Below are positions 52,901 to 61,304 of a DNA stretch of 64,000 nucleotides, one piece after another (within the stretch, counting starts at the first letter, position 1; every line of letters starts with the position of its first letter). The notes beneath the pieces were generated by a model that did not search any database, was not told the DNA's origin, and saw only the letters and a program-made list of their open reading frames with translations. The stretch comes from an uncultured Clostridia bacterium (GTDB lineage: Bacteria; Bacillota; Clostridia; Christensenellales; UBA1242), in contig CAKVLQ010000003.1 in the NCBI GenBank assembly GCA_934757845.1, positions 43,990 through 107,989 on the forward strand, given 5' to 3'. The translations under genes and the position numbers were made by a program.

Positions 52901-53635
52901 GGATTGATTTTTGCTGGTGGAAAATTTAACTATGACCAATATATGGATATTACAAAAAGCTTAGAGCAACCACTTGTTCAAAATGGTTTGCAGAACTATG
53001 TTAAGTCATTTATGCCAAGTGAAGAAAATTGTATTTTACTTACAGATAATGACTATGGTGATAACAAAATGATTGATTTTGTAGTTAAATTTGTGAGACT
53101 TGTTTATGGTTCAGCAACTTTGGAAGAAAACTTGAAATTTATTGCAAATGCACTAGATGAGAAATCGACAGATACACCACGCAATGTGATTAGAGAATAT
53201 CTCGCAAATGATTTCTTTAAAGACCATTGTAAAAAATATCAAAATAGACCAATTTATTGGCAATTTGACAGTGGAAAAAATGGTGGTTTTAGAGCTTTAA
53301 TGTATATTCATAGATATGATGAAAATACAATACCAACTGCAAGATTGTCTTATTTACACGACATTCAATGGAAATATGAGCAAGAAAAAGATAGACTTGA
53401 AAAATTGATAGAGAACTCTACAATCACAAGTGAAAAGGCGAAAGCACGTAAAGAACTTGACCTAATTGATAAACAAATTCTTGAATGTAAAGCCTATGAT
53501 GAAGTGTTAAATCACGCTGCTAATATGAGAATATCAATCGACCTTGATGATGGTGTTAAAGTGAACTATCAAAAATTCCAAAAACTAGATGGTGATAAAG
53601 ATAAAAATATCTTATCAACTTACTTAAAATTTTAA
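49946..53635 (+). CDS. pglX: BREX adenine-specific DNA methyltransferase PglX
   Basis: 1229 residues. SAM-binding motif FIDPCCGSGH at about residue 323 and catalytic NPPY at about residue 510 (ATNPPYMPTTN) show an N6-adenine methyltransferase. In BREX it marks host DNA at a non-palindromic site so that unmarked phage DNA is recognised. I choose the ATG at 49946; a GTG twelve bases earlier is possible. The variable C-terminal half carries target recognition. Confidence 0.93.
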   Translation: MNKSALRNFAVWARRDLIKRISDRANLLGVYEDKPTKEIQATTEKGFVVNGVTFNYKKDIRDAFVKRVQELGYQDAIEEIAYTWFNRIVALRFMEVNGYLTNGKNGEKIYVIGSTVDGKNEPDALTNADKLSFVDKFTVYDYQDANDNNGLYRYILTKQCNDLNKAMPLMFEEIEDYAELLLPDHLLDKGAIIDHLVNDISAKDFNITVKDDDGENSSQVEIVGWLYQFYISEKKDEVFASKDQINKGTLPAVTQLFTPDWVVKYMTDNSLGKMWVDGHKNSKLKQSLKYFVKEAEQSDDVKEKLAEINKQYAEKRVTDITFIDPCCGSGHILVYAFDLFYKMYLESGYVSNEIPSMILKNNIFGIDIDKRAVQLTSFALTMKALSYDKDFLTKQIYPNVIDIKESNSLNVNDIKEFFDVARLSNNDEEVIEEIVEKFRDAELYGSLIKDFRYTPERYDVVLKYIQNNVDPDAIFNLVDRVAIINTKPLICDLLRQAFILGSMYDIVATNPPYMPTTNNEKLSEFAKLYYPDSKTDLFAMFMENNLVKKNGLLAMINMNAWMFLSSYAELRSKIINSMDILSMLHLGPRAFEEIGGEVVQTTTFVMRSQSGVKGNFYRLVNYKNPLEKEKQFLNNKNSFYIKSTKEFEVIPGKPIVYWISDNFINLFNNECVGKKCKTLRGYATASGDGYVRDWVEVDFKNINFNASSNEEAYLSNLKWFLYNKGGQYRKWYGNNYKVVDYYKNGEQYKEIKGFCFSNQRDYFKEGITWSKISSGHSSFRYNEKGYIFGDAGPALQTTTNLKYYMALLNSNLANTIQSFINPTLNTTNETVNAIPVLFNERFIDIIKKIVNQNIVNSKLDWDQYETSWDFIKNPLLPSYFGINANWNLGSQYVSYKSVINQRFDVLKQNEEELNKIFIEIYGLNDELLPDVADKDITVARIYDTKNKIPDEMKNNIYVKTKQDVVKDLISYIVGCAFGRYSPYKEGLIFAGGKFNYDQYMDITKSLEQPLVQNGLQNYVKSFMPSEENCILLTDNDYGDNKMIDFVVKFVRLVYGSATLEENLKFIANALDEKSTDTPRNVIREYLANDFFKDHCKKYQNRPIYWQFDSGKNGGFRALMYIHRYDENTIPTARLSYLHDIQWKYEQEKDRLEKLIENSTITSEKAKARKELDLIDKQILECKAYDEVLNHAANMRISIDLDDGVKVNYQKFQKLDGDKDKNILSTYLKF

Positions 53636-53645
53636 GGAGGAATGA

Positions 53646-54506
53646 ATGAATAGATTAGTTAGTATTGATTTTTCAAAAAAGGATAGTCAAGTTATTCCAA
53701 TTACAGTAATAGGTGATGTAGATAAAATATATCCGGGATTTATTGATGATTTTGATAACATTACAACGATAAAGAAAATAATACATCTTATAGATGAGCA
53801 ACAGGTTACATTTTATGAACTTAAAAAAGATATTGAAGATTACTCAAAAAGAGAACCTATGTATTTCCCAAAATCAACACTTATCAAAATCAACAACGGA
53901 TTGAAATCATTTTTAGGTAATATATTACCATTTTTGAATAACATTGAACCTTACTATGGAAAAGATGTATTTGACAAAATTAGACATTCATTTTACGACA
54001 ATTATTTAGGTTATAGATTTACATACGAATTAAGAAATATTATGCAACATGGAAAATTAAATTTATCAGTAAATGAAGATAGTAACCATAATGTAGAAAT
54101 TATTGCTGATAGAGACGATTTGATTGAAAAAGGAAAAGTAGTTAAAAATAAAGTATTAGAGTGGTTTAATAAGTTACCAGAAAAAATATCAGTGTTGCCA
54201 CATATAAATTGCTTTTATAATGTCATGATAGAAATGGTAGAAGCTTTACTATCAAAAACATTTTCAATGGATAAACATATTAGATTTATGACAAATATGC
54301 GAAAATATTTTAAACCTAATTGCGAATTATGTATTGAAATGAACATTAAAGAAGAAACAAAAGATGGTGTAACACAACGAAATATGACATTTGACTATAT
54401 TCAACCACAGGTTATTCTGCAAAATATAGACCATTGCTTTAAGGCTAAATGTATTCAAAGAAGTGTTGGGAAAATATCTATAAATATAGATTATTTTAAA
54501 AGTTAG
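53646..54506 (+). CDS. BREX-embedded protein with HEPN-like RNxxxH motif
   Basis: 286 residues, not a standard BREX core gene. It sits between pglX and pglZ with 10-bp and 9-bp gaps, GGAGG upstream. The central region is helical and contains YELRNIMQHGKL: R130-N-I-M-Q-H135 fits the RxxxxH signature of HEPN ribonucleases. Position inside the operon implies co-regulation with BREX. Could be an RNase effector (abortive infection back-up) or a HEPN-fold protein without activity. Motif is short, so the family call is tentative. Confidence 0.5.
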   Translation: MNRLVSIDFSKKDSQVIPITVIGDVDKIYPGFIDDFDNITTIKKIIHLIDEQQVTFYELKKDIEDYSKREPMYFPKSTLIKINNGLKSFLGNILPFLNNIEPYYGKDVFDKIRHSFYDNYLGYRFTYELRNIMQHGKLNLSVNEDSNHNVEIIADRDDLIEKGKVVKNKVLEWFNKLPEKISVLPHINCFYNVMIEMVEALLSKTFSMDKHIRFMTNMRKYFKPNCELCIEMNIKEETKDGVTQRNMTFDYIQPQVILQNIDHCFKAKCIQRSVGKISINIDYFKS

Positions 54507-54515
54507 GAGAAAATA

Positions 54516-57062
54516 ATGAGCAAATTAGATTTTAAGGAAGTATCAAAAGAGTTGAATATTATGCTTAACAAAAGGCCAAGAGATGGTCAAGTGCGTAATA
54601 TCGTTTTTTGGTATGATGGTGAAGGTGAATTTAAGGATAAATTAGAGGAATTGGATTTGACCAATGCCAAAGTTTTAACATACACCGGAAGCAACTATTT
54701 TGAGATTAAATATACTTTGGAAGTGGTTGATTTAACATCAAATTACTTGATTTATTCGCCAACATATAGACCAGCACCAGAATATAACTATTTGCTTGAT
54801 ATGTGTCTTTATAGCCAAGAATTTGAAGCCGATATAACAACAATCTATATGAGAGAATTTGGTATAGATAATTCAGCTCTTGCGAATGTTGTTAAGAAAT
54901 ATAAGGATTTCTTGGGTAACAAAGATAGAAGAAATAAATTGAAGTCTTATGACATTAAAAAGTGGAGTGAAAACACAATTCATATTGCTGTTTTGTGTGC
55001 TGTTTGTAAACTTGATGTTATTGATTTTGAACAAGCATTGATGACAATCCTTGCAGATTATGCTTATGGTGGAACATTGCTTGATGATGTAAAAAAATAT
55101 TGCGATATGGAAACATTGGACAAGTTCATTGAAAACAAATTTGGTATTGTAAATGGCTTTGAAGATGTTGACAATATGATGACAAATATCTTGTTATTAC
55201 ATACATCTCTTTACTTAAAAGGAACATTGCCAGCAAGTTGGAAAACAAATTTGCCAGACACAAACAATTTTGCTATCAAAAACAACGCATACATCTTTGT
55301 AGATAGATTTATGAAAAGTGATTTATCGGAAGCATATATCTTGCTTTCAGATAGGGTAGCAGAGAAAATAAACTTTGAAAGAGTAACCAAAGATTGGGAC
55401 ATTGAAAGCTATGAAGATGTTGATACATTCGTTGGTTATGATAAACATATCATTGAAAGATTAAAATCATCTTTAATTGATGGTGTAAATGAATTTGAGA
55501 GATATTTAAGTATTATCAAACAAAGAAGAAAATCTTTCTGGAATGATACATTGAAATTTGAATATCAAGCATTACATCATGCAACAAAATTCCTTTCAAA
55601 AGTTGAAGAAGAAAAGAAAGGCTTTGCACAAGGAACACCAGATATGTTGCTTGAAAAGTATGCTAAAAATTATTTTAAGTTTGACCAATATTATAGAGAA
55701 TTTATCACTGCCTATGACAAAATTGAAGATAATGATTTCTCTGAATTGTTTAATAAAGTCGAAAATACCTATACAAATTGGTATTTGAATGAATTATCGA
55801 CTAAATGGTCAAATGAACTAAAACTAATCCCATACGAGAGTTTAAACACCTTGAAGCAATGGGATTTCTATAACAAATTCGTTAGAAATTCTAGTGAAAA
55901 AATTGCGGTTATTATTTCGGACGCATTGCGCTATGAATGTGGAGAAGAACTTAACAAAAGAATATCTAACACATTTAAAGCAAAAACAACATTATTCTCT
56001 GGAATCTCTAGCTTGCCAAGTTACACAGCACTTGGAATGGCTTGTTTGTTGCCACATAACAAAATTGAATATGTTGGCTCTGATGTCGTTGTTGATGGTA
56101 TAAGTTCTGCAAGTTCAGAAAATCGTGAAAAGATTTTAAATAGCTTTACAGACGGTAAAGTTTACAAGTATGATGAATTTATCAAACCACAGAATTTCAC
56201 ACGAATAAAGGCCGAAACAAACGGAAAAAGAGTTATTTATATCTATCATAACTCAATAGACGCTGCTGGTGATAACATTTCAACTGAAAGCAAGGTGTTC
56301 AATGCAACAGAAGATTGCTTCAATGAAATACTTGCAATCGTTAAGAAATTGCAAAATATGTCAATTTCAAATGTTGTAATCACTGCTGACCATGGCTTCA
56401 TTTACAAGAGAAATGATATTGCTGAAATGGATAAAACACCTAACGAAGTCAAAGATACAATCGTTTCAAAGAGAAGATTTGTTCTTGCGAGAAATTCAGA
56501 AGAACCAGAAATGGCAAGAAAATTATCTCTTGATTACTTAATGCCAAATACTGACATTGATGTAGTTGTTCCTTACGGTGTAAACCTATTTAAGAAACAA
56601 GGTGAAAGTAAGAAGTATGTTCATGGAGGAGATAGTTTACAAGAAATTGTAATTCCTATTATCCAAATTGATAATAAGCGTTCTCAAAGAGAAAGATATG
56701 CTGCTAAAAATGTTACAATTAGTTGTGTATCATTGTCTAACAAAGTTACATCTCTTATCACATTCTTGGAATTCTTCCAAAATGAAAAGGTTACAGATAA
56801 ATTGTTGCCTAGAAATTATGAGATTTACTTTGAAGATGAAGAAGGAAAGAGAATTTCTAACTCTGCTGTCGTTAGTGCTGATAGCAAGAGTGAAGAAGTT
56901 AAAGACCGTATGTATAAAGAGAAATTCACTTTGAGAAATCAAAAATACGACAAAAATAAACAATATTATCTTGTTATTGCTGATTATGATGATAATTACG
57001 CGGAAAGGACAAAATTGCCATTTACAATAGATATTTTGATTGAAAATGACTTTGATTTATAG
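54516..57062 (+). CDS. pglZ: BREX protein PglZ, alkaline-phosphatase-fold
   Basis: 848 residues. The phosphatase-like core shows AVIISDALRYECGEEL (metal-binding Asp, near residue 466) and VVITADHGFIYKR (near 620). A hallmark of all BREX types. GGAG before the ATG. C-terminal beta domain ends LPFTIDILIENDFDL-like. Confidence 0.93.
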   Translation: MSKLDFKEVSKELNIMLNKRPRDGQVRNIVFWYDGEGEFKDKLEELDLTNAKVLTYTGSNYFEIKYTLEVVDLTSNYLIYSPTYRPAPEYNYLLDMCLYSQEFEADITTIYMREFGIDNSALANVVKKYKDFLGNKDRRNKLKSYDIKKWSENTIHIAVLCAVCKLDVIDFEQALMTILADYAYGGTLLDDVKKYCDMETLDKFIENKFGIVNGFEDVDNMMTNILLLHTSLYLKGTLPASWKTNLPDTNNFAIKNNAYIFVDRFMKSDLSEAYILLSDRVAEKINFERVTKDWDIESYEDVDTFVGYDKHIIERLKSSLIDGVNEFERYLSIIKQRRKSFWNDTLKFEYQALHHATKFLSKVEEEKKGFAQGTPDMLLEKYAKNYFKFDQYYREFITAYDKIEDNDFSELFNKVENTYTNWYLNELSTKWSNELKLIPYESLNTLKQWDFYNKFVRNSSEKIAVIISDALRYECGEELNKRISNTFKAKTTLFSGISSLPSYTALGMACLLPHNKIEYVGSDVVVDGISSASSENREKILNSFTDGKVYKYDEFIKPQNFTRIKAETNGKRVIYIYHNSIDAAGDNISTESKVFNATEDCFNEILAIVKKLQNMSISNVVITADHGFIYKRNDIAEMDKTPNEVKDTIVSKRRFVLARNSEEPEMARKLSLDYLMPNTDIDVVVPYGVNLFKKQGESKKYVHGGDSLQEIVIPIIQIDNKRSQRERYAAKNVTISCVSLSNKVTSLITFLEFFQNEKVTDKLLPRNYEIYFEDEEGKRISNSAVVSADSKSEEVKDRMYKEKFTLRNQKYDKNKQYYLVIADYDDNYAERTKLPFTIDILIENDFDL

Positions 57063-57072
57063 GAGATGAAAG

Positions 57073-59151
57073 ATGAACGAATTTGATAAAAAATTGAATG
57101 AAGTTTTTGCCGGCAGAGTTGTTAGAAAAGACTTATCAAAGAAGATAAAAGAAGGAATAAATGTTCCTATCTATGTTTTGGAATATTTACTTGGAATGTA
57201 TTGCTCAACTGATGACGAAGATAGCATTAAAGAAGGTGTTAAACAAGTAAAGAAAATACTTGCTGAAAACTATGTCAGACCAGATGAAGCAGAAAAAGTA
57301 AAGTTCAAAATTACTGAAAAAGGCTCTTATACAGTCATTGATAGAGTTGAAGTTACAGTTGATGTTGAAAAAGGCATTTGCTTTGCTAGTCTTATGAATT
57401 TAGGACTAACTAGAATTCCAATCCACGCAGATTACGTAAAGAAATTTGAGAAATTACTTGCAGGTGGAATTTGGTGTATTGTTAAACTTGGCTACTTTGA
57501 TGAAGAAGAAAATGCAGACCTTGAACAAGCCGCCAAAGAAGTAAAGAAAAAAGACAAAGAAAAAGATTTGGGTGGGGTATTGGTAGTTGATAATATCAAG
57601 CCTATCCAAATGCCAAATCTTGATATTCAAGAGATTTTTAACGGTAGAAAACAATTTACAGTTGAAGAATGGAAAGACATTATTTTAAGGTCTATCGGTA
57701 TGGAGCCAACACAACTTAAACCAAGAGAGAAAATGCACTTGATTGAAAGATTGGTTCCACTCGTTGAAAACAACTACAATATGTGCGAATTAGGACCACG
57801 TTCAACTGGTAAATCTCACGTATATAAAGAAATTTCGCCAAACTCAATCTTGATTTCAGGTGGTCAAACTACTGTTGCAAACTTGTTTTACAATATGGGC
57901 AGACGCCAAATTGGACTTGTAGGTCATTGGGATTGCGTTGCATTTGATGAAGTTGCTGGTATCCAATTCAAGGAAAAAGATGGAATTCAAATAATGAAGG
58001 ACTATATGAACTCCGGTTCTTTTGCTCGTGGTAAAGACCAAATCACAGCAAGTGCTTCTATGGTGTTCGTAGGTAATATCAATTTGAGTGTTGATGTTCT
58101 TTTAAAGACATCTAACTTATTCCAACCATTCCCAGAAGTTATGGCTAATGACACAGCTTTCTTTGACCGTATGCACTATTATTTGCCGGGTTGGGAAGTT
58201 CCAAAGTTTGCTCCAAAGTATTTTACTGATGAGTATGGCTTTGTTACTGATTATGTATCTGAATTTTTCAGAACAATGAGAAAATACAACTATTCAGACG
58301 CATTTGATAAATACTTTAAGCTTGGTTCGACATTAAACCAAAGAGATACAGTTGCTGTTAGAAAAACCGTATCTGGCCTTGTAAAAATCCTTTATCCAAA
58401 TGGCGAATACACCAAAGAGGATATTGAAGAACTTTTGAGATACGCTTTGGAAGGTAGAAGAAGGGTAAAAGAGCAATTAAAGAGAATTGGTGGTATGGAA
58501 TTCTATGCAGTTAATTTCTCTTATATTGACAATGAAACATTTGAGGAAAAATATGTTGGTGTTCCAGAACAAGGAAATGACAAACTTATTCCAGAAGGTC
58601 AAAACAAACCGGGCACAGTTTATTGTGTTCAAAGGTCTGACACAGGAGTTTTTGGTGTTTATCGTATTGAAAACGAATGTATTTCTGGTAGTGGAAAGTT
58701 CACTAGAACTGGTGTATCTTCACAAGAATGTAAAGATAGCATAAATAATGCAATCAACTACTTTAAGGCAAATAAACAACACATTAGTGCAAATATTAGC
58801 ACAACAACATCTGATTACTTGATGGATTATAGAGATTTGCAAGGCGTAGGAAATGCTACTGACTTATCATTGCCAACACTTGTATCTCTTGCTTCTGCTG
58901 CTTTGAAAAAAGATGTTCTACCAAGACTTGTTGTTCTTGGAAGTATAAGCATAAGTGGTTCAATCAATAGACTTGAAGAACTTGCAAATGTTTTACAAGT
59001 TGTTCACGACGCTGGTGCTACAAAGGTTTTATTGCCAAATAACGCCAAGAAACAGGTCGTAGATGTTCCAGATGACTTACTTAACTCATTAACTCTATTG
59101 TTCTATAATTCGCCAGAGGACGCCGTATTTAAGGCACTTGGAGTGGAGTAG
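57073..59151 (+). CDS. brxL: BREX protein BrxL, Lon-like AAA protein
   Basis: 692 residues. Walker A GPRSTGKSH at about residue 243, then VAFDEVAGIQFK; C-terminal Lon-protease-like domain with ISISGSINRLEELANVL. BrxL forms DNA-loaded hexamers/dodecamers and acts in phage exclusion in type I systems. Presence of brxL and absence of pglW or brxD define this as type I BREX. Confidence 0.93.
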   Translation: MNEFDKKLNEVFAGRVVRKDLSKKIKEGINVPIYVLEYLLGMYCSTDDEDSIKEGVKQVKKILAENYVRPDEAEKVKFKITEKGSYTVIDRVEVTVDVEKGICFASLMNLGLTRIPIHADYVKKFEKLLAGGIWCIVKLGYFDEEENADLEQAAKEVKKKDKEKDLGGVLVVDNIKPIQMPNLDIQEIFNGRKQFTVEEWKDIILRSIGMEPTQLKPREKMHLIERLVPLVENNYNMCELGPRSTGKSHVYKEISPNSILISGGQTTVANLFYNMGRRQIGLVGHWDCVAFDEVAGIQFKEKDGIQIMKDYMNSGSFARGKDQITASASMVFVGNINLSVDVLLKTSNLFQPFPEVMANDTAFFDRMHYYLPGWEVPKFAPKYFTDEYGFVTDYVSEFFRTMRKYNYSDAFDKYFKLGSTLNQRDTVAVRKTVSGLVKILYPNGEYTKEDIEELLRYALEGRRRVKEQLKRIGGMEFYAVNFSYIDNETFEEKYVGVPEQGNDKLIPEGQNKPGTVYCVQRSDTGVFGVYRIENECISGSGKFTRTGVSSQECKDSINNAINYFKANKQHISANISTTTSDYLMDYRDLQGVGNATDLSLPTLVSLASAALKKDVLPRLVVLGSISISGSINRLEELANVLQVVHDAGATKVLLPNNAKKQVVDVPDDLLNSLTLLFYNSPEDAVFKALGVE

Positions 59152-59152
59152 A

Positions 59153-59755
59153 ATGGGATTTTCAGAAAAAATTAGAAGGCAAGCATTGGTTGCTTGTAGA
59201 AGAAGATGTGTGATGTGTGGCAAATTTAAAGGAATAAAGATAGAAGTTCATCATCTAATTCCAGTAGCAATGGGTGGAAGTAACGATTTTGATAATGCAA
59301 TACCATTATGTTTTGATTGTCATGCAGATATTGGTCAAAAGTTTTACAGAGAACATGCAAAGGGAACGAAATATAGTGTTCCAGAGTTAAAGCAACAAAG
59401 AGATAAATTCTATAAAATGATAGAAAATAATCCAAAATCGGAAATTTCAGTAGAAGCAGCAGAAAAATTAGAGATTATTAAACTGATTTTTGATTGTCTA
59501 TTCAAAAGAGAAGAAGATGTTATTGGGTTTAATAATCACTATAATGCGATGAATTGGTCTTATGAAATGGTATATCAATCACTTAACAATGCTATTTCTT
59601 TTGAGTGCTTTAATGAGTTGATTTGTCTTTTACGAAAAAAAGGTTATGTAAAAACGGATAATTTAAGAAAAACAAAAAATAATACGATAGATGGATTGAT
59701 TTGTGGAACAAAAATTGGATTGATTTTTTATGTTGAAAATTTTTTAGAGGCTTAA
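59153..59755 (+). CDS. HNH endonuclease-domain protein downstream of brxL
   Basis: 200 residues from the ATG one base after the brxL stop. N-terminal HNH domain: CVMCGKFKG, IEVHHLIPVAMGGSNDFDN, PLCFDCHADIG, with the CxxC...HH...N...CxxCH layout. The C-terminal ~110 residues are helical and unrecognised. Tight spacing suggests it belongs to the BREX operon as an accessory nuclease. Confidence 0.7.
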   Translation: MGFSEKIRRQALVACRRRCVMCGKFKGIKIEVHHLIPVAMGGSNDFDNAIPLCFDCHADIGQKFYREHAKGTKYSVPELKQQRDKFYKMIENNPKSEISVEAAEKLEIIKLIFDCLFKREEDVIGFNNHYNAMNWSYEMVYQSLNNAISFECFNELICLLRKKGYVKTDNLRKTKNNTIDGLICGTKIGLIFYVENFLEA

Positions 59756-59967
59756 AGAAAAAAGGCACCAAAAAAGAAATTTTTTGATAAATATTATATC
59801 TAACAAGAAAGAATAGGTGGGTGGTTAGGCTAGTTCTTACTACTAATATATAATACTTTTTTACTTGTAAGATATTTATATTATAATGTGGTCCAGTATA
59901 TAAATTTAATTGGAATACAAAAAAACGGATTTCAGCAATGAGGTCCTTTTTTTCTTGTCAGAAATAC

Positions 59968-60023
59968 TTGCTTATATCAAACAAATGTTCTATAATACAA
60001 TCATAAATGGAACGGGGTGTTCC
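59968..60023 (+). promoter_or_regulatory. lexA promoter with two LexA-type boxes
   Basis: TTGCTT 59968-59973, 17 bp, TATAAT 59991-59996. AAACAAATGTTC at 59979-59990 lies in the spacer and GGAAC-ggggt-GTTCC at 60009-60023 covers the start region. Both resemble the Gram-positive GAACNNNNGTTC box, the second with a five-base centre. Predicts autorepression. Confidence 0.65.
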
Positions 60024-60043
60024 ATTTTGAGAAGGAGGTTCTT

Positions 60044-60643
60044 ATGAAAGCTGCTATTCAAGAAAAAGTGCTTGATGATATGGTTGAGTTCATTGATAAG
60101 TATCAACACGAATATGGTAAATCGCCTTCGTATCGTGTAATTATGAAAACAATGAAGTTCAATGGAATTGCAACCGTATTTAGGTATGTGGCAAAGTTAG
60201 AAGCACAAGGTAGATTAAGAAAAACTCATCTCGGTGGAATTGAAATACCACAAAGCCTAAATCCAAGCAAAACCATTATCGCCCCGTTGGTAGGCTCGGT
60301 TGCTTGCGGAATTCCAATCCTTGCCACAGAAAACATTGAAGGCACATATTCCTTGCCATCTGATTTATTTGGAACTGGACCAACATTTTTATTACAAGCC
60401 AAAGGTGAAAGTATGTTAAATGCTGGAATTCACGACAAAGACATTCTAGTTGTTAGGAAATGCTCATGTGCTGATGATGGTGAAATAGTCGTAGCTTTAC
60501 TTGGTGATGAAGCCACCGTCAAAAGATTATATCGAAAGAATAACAAAATTATCTTACACCCAGAGAATGAAAGATTTAAGGACATCATAGTAGATAATGT
60601 TGAAATTCTAGGGAAGGTAATTAGTTCTATTCATCAATTCTAA
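60044..60643 (+). CDS. lexA: LexA-like repressor / S24 peptidase
   Basis: 199 residues. N-terminal winged helix (EYGKSPSYRVIMKTMKFNGI), then the latent protease domain: cleavage region VGSVACGIPI (Cys-Gly where Ala-Gly is usual), catalytic GESMLNAGI (Ser) and ATVKRLYR (Lys). ATG at 60044 follows GAAGGAGG. As it lies on the element, it may link SOS signals to mobilisation; the host should have its own LexA elsewhere. Confidence 0.85.
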   Translation: MKAAIQEKVLDDMVEFIDKYQHEYGKSPSYRVIMKTMKFNGIATVFRYVAKLEAQGRLRKTHLGGIEIPQSLNPSKTIIAPLVGSVACGIPILATENIEGTYSLPSDLFGTGPTFLLQAKGESMLNAGIHDKDILVVRKCSCADDGEIVVALLGDEATVKRLYRKNNKIILHPENERFKDIIVDNVEILGKVISSIHQF

Positions 60644-60667
60644 CAAACTGGGAGGTTGATTAAAGAA

Positions 60668-60856
60668 ATGTATGATGTTGAACTACTTTGCCCACATTGT
60701 AAAAAGGTCGTGGGTAAATCTTATGCAAGTGATAATACTGGTTATATTAAGGCCCTAAAATCAGAGCCAAAAGATGTAAAAGCGAAAGAAAGAACATTCC
60801 AATGCAAATGTAAATGCGGAAAACTCATTTATATTGTAATGGGATTTAAAGATTAA
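60668..60856 (+). CDS. small zinc-ribbon protein
   Basis: 62 residues with CPHCKKVVG near the start and CKCKCGKLIY near the end, a likely zinc-binding site. ATG at 60668, GGAGG 12 bases upstream. Not recognised beyond the motif. Confidence 0.55.
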   Translation: MYDVELLCPHCKKVVGKSYASDNTGYIKALKSEPKDVKAKERTFQCKCKCGKLIYIVMGFKD

Positions 60857-60871
60857 AATTTAATATTTTTT

Positions 60872-60940
60872 AGAGGCCATTAGAGCCCATAGATACCTGC
60901 GTGTATCAATTATTATGGAAGCTAACTAATGGTCTTTTTA
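60872..60940 (+). ncRNA. nested structured RNA ending in a T run
   Basis: Outer stem of ~10-12 bp (GGCCATTAG with CTAATGGTC), then AGC/GCT, CCATA/TATGG, and an apical GATAC - ctgcgt - GTATC, followed by CTTTTTA. Could be an elaborate terminator, or a small RNA/riboswitch-like leader. No known class recognised. Confidence 0.5.
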
Positions 60941-60990
60941 TTTTCGACAAAGTTAGTAAATGTTTGACAATATATGTTGAAATATTCTCA

Positions 60991-61014
60991 TACAATACCC
61001 GAATGGGTATTGTA
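60991..61014. promoter_or_regulatory. 10-bp inverted repeat
   Basis: TACAATACCC - gaat - GGGTATTGTA, perfect, about 20 bp after TTGACA at 60964. Likely an operator or 5' leader hairpin of the transcript carrying the 61071 peptide. Confidence 0.5.
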
Positions 61015-61070
61015 AAATTATAGTGTAATCTTGAAGTGCTATGCGAATACATAAAAGGGAGAGATTGCCT

Positions 61071-61169
61071 ATGAGATTGTTTTTATACTGGAAACGACCT
61101 AAACTATATATTGTAAATAACAAAATAATAATTGAAACCCTAGTTTCTTTGCGGTGCTATATGCGCTAA
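61071..61169 (+). CDS. 32-residue leader peptide overlapping an attenuator
   Basis: GGGAGAG precedes the ATG. The peptide starts MRLFLYWKRPKLYIV. Its last third encodes the left arm of a terminator hairpin (61136-61190), so ribosome position on this frame would decide whether the hairpin forms. That is the layout of translation-attenuated or transcription-attenuated ICE genes such as tet(M) leaders. Confidence 0.5.
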   Translation: MRLFLYWKRPKLYIVNNKIIIETLVSLRCYMR

Positions 61170-61191
61170 AAACGGAACTAGGGTTTTTTTA
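61136..61191 (+). terminator. attenuator-like terminator
   Basis: AACCCTAGTT (61136-61145) pairs with AACTAGGGTT (61176-61185), then six more T. A small GC-containing hairpin lies within the loop. The left arm overlaps the leader peptide. Confidence 0.75.
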
Positions 61192-61224
61192 TCAAAAATT
61201 TTCAAAAAAAATTAAAAAACTTTT

Positions 61225-61242
61225 CCCGTTGCACACAACGGG
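61225..61242. other. inverted repeat before the mobilisation operon
   Basis: CCCGTTG - CACA - CAACGGG, 63 bp before the next gene start, no T run. Candidate operator or accessory mobilisation site; I see nothing else in 61192-61304. Confidence 0.4.
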
Positions 61243-61304
61243 TGTGTATCGACATTGTTAAGATGATGGTGTCAAAAACGAAAAGAAAGGAGGTGAGATA
61301 ACGA

